Assembly (NCBI RefSeq): GCF_902459505.1
Contig: NC_047088.1
Coordinates: forward strand, 100,059,704 to 100,123,703
Reading direction: 5' to 3'
Source: Geotrypetes seraphini
Taxonomy: Eukaryota; Chordata; Amphibia; Gymnophiona; Dermophiidae
Length of the DNA stretch: 64,000 bases
Positions 57,250 to 64,000 of the stretch are shown piece by piece (position 1 is the stretch's first letter; each line of letters begins with the position of its first letter). The notes under the pieces were generated by a model. The model saw nothing but the letters and a program-made list of their open reading frames with translations, made no database searches and was not told where the DNA came from. A program made the position numbers and the translations under genes.

Positions 57250-58632
57250 TTATATATTAGAGAAAAGCCAGGTTTTCAGTTGTTTTTGGAACAGTTGGAG
57301 GGAGCCCAGGTTCCGCAGCGGGATAGTGAGATCGTTCCAAAGGCCCGTGATTTTGGAGAGGAGGGATTTTCCCAGTTTACCTGCGTGGAGGATGCCATGT
57401 AGAGAGGGGAAGGATAGTTTATGTCTGTGGGCTGATCTGGTGGTAGCAGGCGTTAGGGCGAGGAAGGATAGAGGGATTAGTGGCGGAAGGATGCCATGAA
57501 TTATCTTGAAAGCCAGACAGGAGCATTTGAAGTGAATTCTGGAAAGTACAGGGAGCCAGTGAAGATTGGTAAGTAAGGGGGAGACGTGATCAAATTTGCG
57601 TTTAGCAAAAATCAGTTTGGCCGCAGTATTCTGGATGAGCTGGAGTCTGTGAAGACTTTTTTTTGTTAGGCATAGGTAAATGGCATTACAGTAATCGAGT
57701 TTGGATAAGATGATGGATTGTACCAGGACGGTAAAGTGTTTTTGGTGGAAATAGGATCTAACGTTCCTCAGCATGTGAAGGCTGAAAAAACATGATTTTG
57801 CCAAGGAATTCAGGTGATCGTTGAGGGAGAGGGAGGAATCGATAATGATGCCGAGGACCTTGCTTGAGAACTCAAGGTGAAGAGCAGGACCTGTGGGTAG
57901 AGTGAAGAGGGTGGGCAGGTGTACTAACTTTGGGCCGAGCCAGAGTAGTTTTGTTTTTGATTCATTTAATTTCATCTGAACAGAGAGGGACCAGGCATGA
58001 AGTCTCATTATGCATGAGGTGATGTTCTCTTGGAGGTTTGTAAGGTTCTGGTCTGTTTCGAGGAGGATAAGGATATCGTTTGCATATGTGTATATTGTTT
58101 CAAGGGGGGATAGTTTGAGAAGCTTCAGGGAGGTCATATACATGTTGAAGAGAATAGGGGATAGGGGAGAACCCTGTGGGACCCCGCAGGATGGTGTCCA
58201 CGAAGCGGATTTGGAGCCGTTTGCGTTGACAATGTAGGAACGTGCGCGAAGGAAGTTTGAGAACCACTTTAGGACAAAGGAGTCTATTCCTATCTCAGAA
58301 AGTTGGTAGATTAGTATGTCGTGGTGCACAACGTCGAAAGCTGCGGAGAGATCGAACTGCAGGAGAACAGCAAATTTGTTTTGGGCGTGTAGTTGTTGCA
58401 CCTTTGAGATTAAGGAAACTAGGAGGGACTCGGTGCTGAAGTTGGGCCTAAATCCGAATTGGTAGTGTTGGAGGATGGAGAATCTCTCTAGGTAAGAGGA
58501 GAACTGGGTAGCGACTATGGTCTCCAGAAGTTTTGTTAAAAGAGGGATGTTAGCTATGGGGCGGTAGTTCGATGGTAAGGAAGGGTCAAGATCGGCTTTT
58601 TTCAGAAGAGGGGATAAGGCAATGTGACCCAT
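57250..58632 (-). pseudogene. L2 ORF2 C-terminal part (RT and C-terminus)
   Basis: An open stretch of 460 codons holds RT fingers, palm and thumb and the L2 C-terminal region (VQSIILSKLDYCNAIYLCLT, NTAAKLIFAKRKFDHVSPLL, LHWLPVLSRIHFKCSCLAFK). It is long and uninterrupted for a non-functional copy. One catalytic Asp of Y-A-D-D is replaced by Asn (YANDI), and the frame is separated from its upstream part by the CR1. Confidence 0.8.
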
Positions 58633-58831
58633 TTCTGAGGAGAACAGGCCCGATAGTAAAGCTTTGTTTATAAGGTTTGTAAGGGAAGAGATGGCCTGCG
58701 CTGGGATGTTTTCGTAGAGGTAAGATGGGAAAGGATCTAGGATGCACTTGCAGGATTTAAGTTTGAGGCAGAGTTTAGAGATCTGGGGCTCGGATACAGG
58801 TTCGAAAGTAGTCCATGATCTGTCAGCAGGG

Positions 58832-61800
58832 ATAGAAACATAGAAACATAGAAATCGACGGCAGAAAAGGGCCGCGGCCCATCAAGTCTGCCCATACCAT
58901 TGACCCACTCCCTGACTTTTACTCCCCTAGAGATCCCACGTGGATATCCCATTTTCTCTTAAAATCTGACACGTTGTTGGCTTCAATTACTTGCTGAGGT
59001 AGCTCGTTCCAATGATCGACCACCCTTTCGGTGAAGAAGTATTTCCTGGCATCACCATGAAATTTCCCTCCCTTGACTTTCAGCGAGTGCCCTCTGGTGA
59101 CCGAGGGCCCTGTAAGACAGAAGATATCATCCTTCACCTCTATACGTCCCGTAATATACTTAAAGGTCTCAATCATGTCTCCCCTCTCTCTTCGTTCTTC
59201 CAGTGAGTACATCCGCAGTTTTTTTAGCCTTTCTTCATACGTGAGATCCCTGAGCCCCAAGACCATCTTGGTAGCTGTTCGCTGAACCGACTCAATTCTC
59301 AGCACATCTTTCCGGTAGTGTGGTCTCCAGAATTGAACACAATACTCCAGATGAGGTCTTACCATGGATCTGTACAGCGGCATTATGACTTCAGGTTTTC
59401 TGCTGACAAAACCCCTACGGATGCAGCCCAACATTTGCCTTGCCTTGGACGAAGCCTTCTCCACTTGATTGGCAGCCTTCATATCATCACTGATGATAAC
59501 TCCCAGATCACGTTCCACCATGGTCCTGGTCAAGGTTTCACCATTTAGTGTATAAGTTCTGTGTGGATTTTTTTTCCCTAGGTGCATCACTTTACATTTT
59601 TTAGCATTGAAGCTTAACTGCCAAGTTGACGACCACTGTTCCAGCTGTCGTAGGTCTTGTGTCATATTGTCAGGCACACTGCTTTTACCTACTATGTTGC
59701 ATAGTTTGGCGTCATCGGCAAACAGTGATACTTTTCCTCTGAGCCCTTGGGTCATATCTCCTATGAATAAATTGAATAGAATCGGCCCTAAGACGGAGCC
59801 CTGTGGTACTCCACTCGTCACGGCTGACGTTTTGGAGGGGGTACCGTTTACCATCACCCTTTGAAGTCTACCGCTTAGCCAATCCTTAACCCATGTAGTG
59901 AGTGTATCCCCTAATCCCATCGATTTTAGTTTGTTCAACAGCCTACGGTGTGGGACGCTATCAAAAGCTTTGCTGAAGTCCAAATATATCACATCCAGGG
60001 ACTCCCCGGCATCCAGATGACTAGTCACCCAGTCAAAGAAGTCAATCAGATTTGATTGGCAGGACCTTCCCCTGGTAAATCCGTGTTGGTGTGGATCACG
60101 TAGATTTTCTTCGTCTAGAATTTTGTCGAGTTTCTGTTTGATCAGTGTTTCCATGAGTTTGCACACTATGGATGTGAGACTCACCGGTCTGTAATTTTCT
60201 GTTTCTGTTCTGCAGCCTTTTTTGTGTAGTGGAATTACGTTAGCCGTTTTCCAGTCCAGGGGTACTCTTCCCGTGCGCATGGAAAGATTGAAGAGCACTG
60301 ATAGTGGTTCAGCCAGAACATCACACAGCTCTCTGAGCACCCTGGGGTGTAGATTGTCTGGTCCCATGGCTTTGTCTACTTTGAGTCTTGAAAGTTCGTA
60401 GTAGACGCTACTGGGCGTAAACTCGAACTCCTGAAACAGGTCATTTTGGCTGTCTTTTGTCTGTAGTTGTGGACCAGCTCCCGGTGCTTCACAGGTGAAT
60501 ACTGAGCAGAAGTATTCGTTTAGTAGTTCTGCCTTGGTAGAATCAGATTCTGCAAAGTTTCCGTCTGATTGCCTGAGGCGTTCTATCCCATCTTTGTTTC
60601 TCTTCCTGTCGCTAATGTACCTGAAAAAGGATTTATCCCCTTTTTTAATGTTCCTTGCTAGATCTTCTTCTGTTTGGAGCTTTGCCTCTCTGACTGCTTT
60701 TTTGACAGCTTTAGATTTGAACAGATAGTCTTCTTTTGCCTCCCTCTTCCCAAGATGTTTGTAGGTGATAAATGCTTCTTTTTTCTTTTTAATGAGTTCC
60801 GAAATTTCCTTGTTGAACCATTGTGGTCTTTTGTTTCTCCGGCGTTTGCTTACTGTATTTATGTAGCGGTTAGTTGCCTCGTTCAGTATGGATTTCAGAT
60901 TTGACCACATAGTTTCCGGATTGTCGGTTTCTGCATGGTTATGCAGCTCTCGGTGGACAAAGTCCCCCATATTGTTGAAGTCTGCACTCCTAAAGTTGAG
61001 GACCCTCGTCGCTGTGTTTGATTTAGAGAAGCCTTTCCTGAGGTTGAGCCATACCATGTTATGGTCACTGGTGGCCAGCGTGTCCCCTACTAATACCTCC
61101 GAGACACTGTCTCCGTTGGTGAGTACCAGGTCCAGTATTGCCTGTTCCCTTGTGGGTTCTAATACCATTTGTTTTAGTTGCGCACCCTTGATGGAGGTTA
61201 ATATTCTTCTGCTACCACACGTAGTTGCTGAGAGTGTGTTCCAATCTGCATCTGGCATGTTGAAGTCCCCCAACAGTACTGTGTCGCCACGCAAAGTGAT
61301 GTTCTCTATGTCTTCTATCAATTCCTTGTCTTTGTCTTCCTTTTGTCTTGGAGGCCTGTATACCACACCGAGGTAAAGACATTTTTCATTCCCTCTGGCC
61401 AGGTTCACCCAGAGTGATTCCCCTGTGTATCTAACCTCTGTGATTCTGGTGGTTATGATATTATTCTTAGTGTATAGTGCTACCCCCCCTCCTAACTTGC
61501 CCTCTCTGTCCCGACGAAGTAGATTGTAGCCTGGTATAACCATATCCCATCCATGCGAGTCTGTGAACCAGGTCTCGGATATCGCTACTACGTCAAGGTC
61601 AGCATTCCTTATCTCTGTTTCTAGTTCCAGGATTTTGTTGCCCAAGCTGTGTGCGTTAACATACATAGCTCTCCAAACTCCTGTCCCTGTTAGTATGGCT
61701 CCTATTTTTTTGTGTATACTATGGGTACTTACCCTAGGCTCAGAAGTGTGGGTGCTACTTGCTTCCTCAGGGTGGATCCTGGAATGTGTGTATGTACCCT

Positions 61801-61945
61801 CCCCCAACTTACCTAGTTTAAAGCCTTCCGAAGTAGTCGTGCTAGTCGATGTCCAAATACTTTCTTGCCTTTCTTGGTCAGGTGTAGTCCGTCAGATCCC
61901 TGTAGTCCTTGTAGCGCCTCTCCGTGGTCTAGGAATCCAAAGTCT
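58832..61945 (-). mobile_element. Young CR1 LINE nested in L2
   Basis: A 3,114-bp element whose 3' tail reads atagaaacatagaaacatag on the + strand. It is flanked by aggg at 58828-58831 and 61946-61949. It keeps the last part of ORF1 (DGLHLTKKGKKVFGHRLARL and LRKALN with stop, about 61925-61820) and a complete ORF2. 5' truncation removes most of ORF1, so it cannot be autonomous, but ORF2 is undamaged. Removing it restores a continuous L2 reading frame (DSDP-ADRSW). Confidence 0.9.
58919..61807 (-). CDS. CR1 ORF2: intact endonuclease-reverse transcriptase, 962 aa
   Basis: The single frame carries an N-terminal AP endonuclease (YVNAHSLGNKILELETEI, ISETWFTDSHGWDM, GVVYRPPRQ, LLGDFNMPDADWN, TSDHNMVWLNL). 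The RT follows (NYRPVSLTSIVCKLMETLIK, QHGFTRGRSCQSNL, IYLDFSKAFDSVPHRRLLNK, SGVPQGSVLGPILFNLFIGD, catalytic FADDAKLCN, WQLSFNAKKCKVMHLGKKNP). A CR1-type C-terminal region ([40 protein letters not shown]) ends it. The catalytic residues seem to be all present. In life it would nick target DNA and copy CR1 RNA by target-primed reverse transcription. The exact initiator Met is uncertain; this ATG lies just after the ORF1 stop. It is element-encoded, not a host gene. Confidence 0.9.
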   Translation of the reverse strand: MGEGTYTHSRIHPEEASSTHTSEPRVSTHSIHKKIGAILTGTGVWRAMYVNAHSLGNKILELETEIRNADLDVVAISETWFTDSHGWDMVIPGYNLLRRDREGKLGGGVALYTKNNIITTRITEVRYTGESLWVNLARGNEKCLYLGVVYRPPRQKEDKDKELIEDIENITLRGDTVLLGDFNMPDADWNTLSATTCGSRRILTSIKGAQLKQMVLEPTREQAILDLVLTNGDSVSEVLVGDTLATSDHNMVWLNLRKGFSKSNTATRVLNFRSADFNNMGDFVHRELHNHAETDNPETMWSNLKSILNEATNRYINTVSKRRRNKRPQWFNKEISELIKKKKEAFITYKHLGKREAKEDYLFKSKAVKKAVREAKLQTEEDLARNIKKGDKSFFRYISDRKRNKDGIERLRQSDGNFAESDSTKAELLNEYFCSVFTCEAPGAGPQLQTKDSQNDLFQEFEFTPSSVYYELSRLKVDKAMGPDNLHPRVLRELCDVLAEPLSVLFNLSMRTGRVPLDWKTANVIPLHKKGCRTETENYRPVSLTSIVCKLMETLIKQKLDKILDEENLRDPHQHGFTRGRSCQSNLIDFFDWVTSHLDAGESLDVIYLDFSKAFDSVPHRRLLNKLKSMGLGDTLTTWVKDWLSGRLQRVMVNGTPSKTSAVTSGVPQGSVLGPILFNLFIGDMTQGLRGKVSLFADDAKLCNIVGKSSVPDNMTQDLRQLEQWSSTWQLSFNAKKCKVMHLGKKNPHRTYTLNGETLTRTMVERDLGVIISDDMKAANQVEKASSKARQMLGCIRRGFVSRKPEVIMPLYRSMVRPHLEYCVQFWRPHYRKDVLRIESVQRTATKMVLGLRDLTYEERLKKLRMYSLEERRERGDMIETFKYITGRIEVKDDIFCLTGPSVTRGHSLKVKGGKFHGDARKYFFTERVVDHWNELPQQVIEANNVSDFKRKWDIHVGSLGE

Positions 61946-62104
61946 AGGGTCGGAGTCTTTCAGAGGAAGAGAGTTGTAAGAGATAGCTGGGGGGAACGAA
62001 CTCTTTATGGTAGTGATCTTCTCGTTGAAAAAATTGGCTAAGTCATTTGGAGATGGGAGGGTGGGGGAGGGGGAGGAGTCGTTTTTAGAAGTTAGGTTTC
62101 GCCA

Positions 62105-62169
62105 GATGTGACTAAGAATGTTATGCCTCTGTATTGTTATGTGACTAAGAATGTTATGCCTCTGTATTG
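62105..62169. repeat. Short tandem duplication, 34-bp unit
   Basis: atgtgactaagaatgttatg-cctctgtattg occurs twice head to tail (62105 and 62139), at the junction between the L2 and the next CR1 fragment. It probably arose during an insertion. Confidence 0.8.
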
Positions 62170-62585
62170 CTCCATGGTGTGACCTCACCTGGAGTATTGC
62201 ATTCAGTTCTGGTCACCGTATCTCAAAAAAGATATAGCGGAATTAGAAAAGGTTCAAATAAAAGCAACCAAGATGATAAAGGGCATGAAACTCTTCTCAT
62301 ATAGTGAAAGAAATTAGGACACTTCATCTTGGAAAAGAGACAGCTATGGGGGAGATATGATTGAAATCTACAAAATCCTGAGTGGTATAGAACAGGTACC
62401 AGTGAATCAATTTTTTACTCCATCAAAATTTTTTTACTCCATCAAAATTTACAAAGGCTAGGGGACACTCACTGAAGTTACAGGGAAATACTTTAAAAAG
62501 CAATAGGATGAAATATTTTTTTTCGCTCAAGAGAATAGTTAAGCTTTGGAATGCATTGCCAGAGCATATGGTAACAGCGGTTAAT
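62150..62585 (+). mobile_element. CR1 LINE, 3' fragment
   Basis: The + strand carries ggtgtgacctcacctggagt and attgcattcagttctggtca (the HLEYCIQFW-type region) and the ORF2 end with ttcgctcaagagaatagtta. It is decayed, with the 3' UTR cut off where the opposite-strand CR1 begins. Confidence 0.7.
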
Positions 62586-63150
62586 GTAAGAACATGAGAA
62601 TAGCCTTACTGAGTCAGACCAATGGTCCATCTAGCTCAGAGTCCCATCTTCACAGAGGCCAATGCAAGTTACAAGTACTTGGCAAAAACCCATATAGTAG
62701 CAGCATTTCATGCCACTAATCCAGGGCAAGCAGTGGTTTCTCCCATGTCTGTCTCAACAGCAGACTATGGACTTTTCCTCCAGGAACTTGTTCAAACCTT
62801 TTTTAAAACCAGCCACATTAATCGCTCTTACCACATCCTCTGGTAATGCGTTCCAGAGCTTAACTATTCTCTGAGTGAAAAAATATTTCCTCCTATTGCT
62901 TTCTAAAATATTACTCTGTAATATTCATCACGTGTCCACTAGTCTGTAAATCTTGATGCAGTAAAAAACCGATCCACTTGTACCCATTCTATACTCAGGT
63001 TCCCGTAGACTTCAATCACATCTCCCCTTCAAGCTGAAGAGCCCTAACCTCTTTAGTCTTTGCTCATACAAGAGGAGTTCCATCCCCTCTACCATCCCGG
63101 TCACTCCTCCTCGAACCTTCTCTAGTGCTGCAATATCCCTTGAGATAAGG
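62586..63150 (-). mobile_element. CR1 LINE, 3' fragment
   Basis: Opposite in orientation to the preceding piece. The 3' UTR words cttactgagtcagaccaatg and gtccatctagctcagagtcc are followed (- strand) by the ORF2 C-terminal region. The 5' limit is about 63150. Confidence 0.7.
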
Positions 63151-63510
63151 AGAATGACACGGGGAAAAAAATTTGTTCACATATCTGCCCCATCCCCTTG
63201 AACTCGGTCCCTATCCCCGCCCTATCCCCATGAGCTCGGTCCCCGCAAACTGTCTGATCAAATCCGCACAAGCCTTGAATAGTTATGATTTTATATTGAA
63301 CTTATTTTATTAAAGTATATAAAGAAACAATATTCTGTACAATTGTCATTTTATAAAGACAAATAATACAGAGCAAGGATCAACAAAACCAGGTCTTCCC
63401 TCCCCTTCACATATATCCCCTCCACTATCGAGAAAACTGAATAAACCAAATTATTACGGAATGCTACACAGAAATATCATACTAACAGAATACCGCAGTC
63501 ACACATGACA
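63150..63510. repeat. GGGGA-rich repeat block and AT-rich spacer
   Basis: 63150-63290 contains ccccatccccttgaactcgg and ccctatccccgccctatccc, a CCCCGYCCC-type repeat associated with gaatgacacgggga. 63290-63510 is AT-rich with no recognised feature. Confidence 0.45.
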
Positions 63511-64000
63511 GAACATAAGAATTGCCGCTGCTGGGTCAGACCAGTGGTCCATCGTGCCCAGCAGTCCACTCACGCAGCGGCCCTCTGGTCAAAGGCCAGT
63601 GGCATAACTGAGACTAGCCCTACCTGCGTACGTTCTGGTTCAGCAGGAACTTTTCTAACTTTGTCTTGACTCCCTGGAGGGTGTTTTCCTCTATGACAGA
63701 CTCCAGAAGAGTGTTCCAGTTTTCTACCACTCTCTGGGTGAAGAAGAACTTCCTTATGTTTGTACGGAATCTATCCCCTTTCAATTTTAGAGAGTGCCCT
63801 CTTGTTCTCCCTACCTTGGAGAGGGTGAACAACCTGTCTTTATCTACTAAGTCTATTCCCTTCAATACCTTGAATGTTTCGATCATGTCCTCTCTCAATC
63901 TCCTCTGCTCAAGGGAGAAGAGGCCCAGTTTCTCTAATCTTTCGCTATATGGCAACTCATCCAGCCCATTAACCATCTTAGTTGCTCTTCTCTGGACCCT
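63511..64000 (-). mobile_element. CR1 LINE 3' end, cut by the window edge
   Basis: The 3' tail gaacataagaattgccgctg (+ strand) is followed on the - strand by a clean ORF2 C-terminus of 118 codons: MVNGLDELPYSERLEKLGLF, MIETFKVLKGIDLVDKDRLF and RKFFFTQRVVENWNTLLESV. It is very close to the copy at 25809-26301, so the two belong to the same young subfamily. Confidence 0.85.

Larger units (their letters stand above)
57091..62104 (-). mobile_element. L2-type LINE, 5'-truncated and split by CR1
   Basis: The 3' tail is (ttagt)n, seen as actaa repeats at 57091-57115, after an L2-like end with gcggtatataaacttaagg-type sequence. ORF2 runs 58632-57250 and continues upstream to the CR1 junction at 58831. 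It resumes beyond the CR1 at 61950-62104, where NDLANFFNEKITTIKSSFPP is read. Motifs are LLKKADLDPSLPSNYRPIAN, VLLQFDLSAAFDVVHHDILI, CGVPQGSPLSPILFNMYM and YANDILIL (Y-A-N-D, where Y-A-D-D is usual). The endonuclease part is missing by 5' truncation. Confidence 0.82.

Noticed and set aside
58919-61807. A host gene, because the frame is long and intact
   Set aside because: Domain order (AP endonuclease, RT, CR1 C-terminus) and the CR1 tail show that it is LINE ORF2.

Overview
The window is vertebrate nuclear DNA. It holds one recognisable host gene, and the rest is mostly transposable elements. The only host gene is PYCARD (ASC), the inflammasome adaptor, on the + strand in three exons (16486-16762, 17958-18044, 21509-21765). 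The splice sites agree in phase and give a 206-residue protein with an N-terminal pyrin domain and a C-terminal CARD. The mix of Ngaro and DIRS tyrosine-recombinase retrotransposons, young CR1 and L2 LINEs, hAT elements and Helitron-like elements suggests an amphibian or other non-mammalian tetrapod. A caecilian is my best guess, from general familiarity with the repeat types rather than a decisive marker.

Layout. 1-1781 is the 3' part of a Ngaro-type retrotransposon. 2069-7944 (+) and 8091-13990 (-) are two near full-length Ngaro copies, tail to tail. Both sit inside a 247-bp tandem repeat whose remaining units run from 13991 to 15930. Each unit carries A-box-like and B-box-like tRNA motifs. 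PYCARD follows at 16486-21765, with a purine-rich degenerate repeat in intron 1 and palindromic MITEs in intron 2. A cluster of hAT elements lies downstream at 22538-24140. A CR1 3' fragment (25809-26301, +) faces a nearly complete CR1 (26334 to about 31090, -). Two non-autonomous Helitron-like elements lie head to tail at 31102-32592 and 32595-35129. From 35 to 46 kb the DNA is older: a decayed L1-type ORF1, CR1 fragments, a hAT pierced by a foldback element, and large palindromes. 46880-52627 is a decayed DIRS element with inverted terminal repeats. From 54.3 kb to the end there are CR1 and L1-like fragments and an L2 LINE (57091-62104) split by a CR1 (58832-61945). That CR1 keeps an uninterrupted 962-codon endonuclease/reverse transcriptase frame.

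The main themes are nested insertion and palindromic DNA. Ngaro and CR1 are unrelated retrotransposon classes, yet both here encode an SGNH-hydrolase-like domain. Several insertion histories can be read exactly from target duplications or from restored target sequence. I found no CRISPR array, operon, functional tRNA or rRNA gene, or clearly new host system. The most promising novel material is the Ngaro SGNH module, the tRNA-like tandem array next to PYCARD, and the nested and tandem element arrangements.
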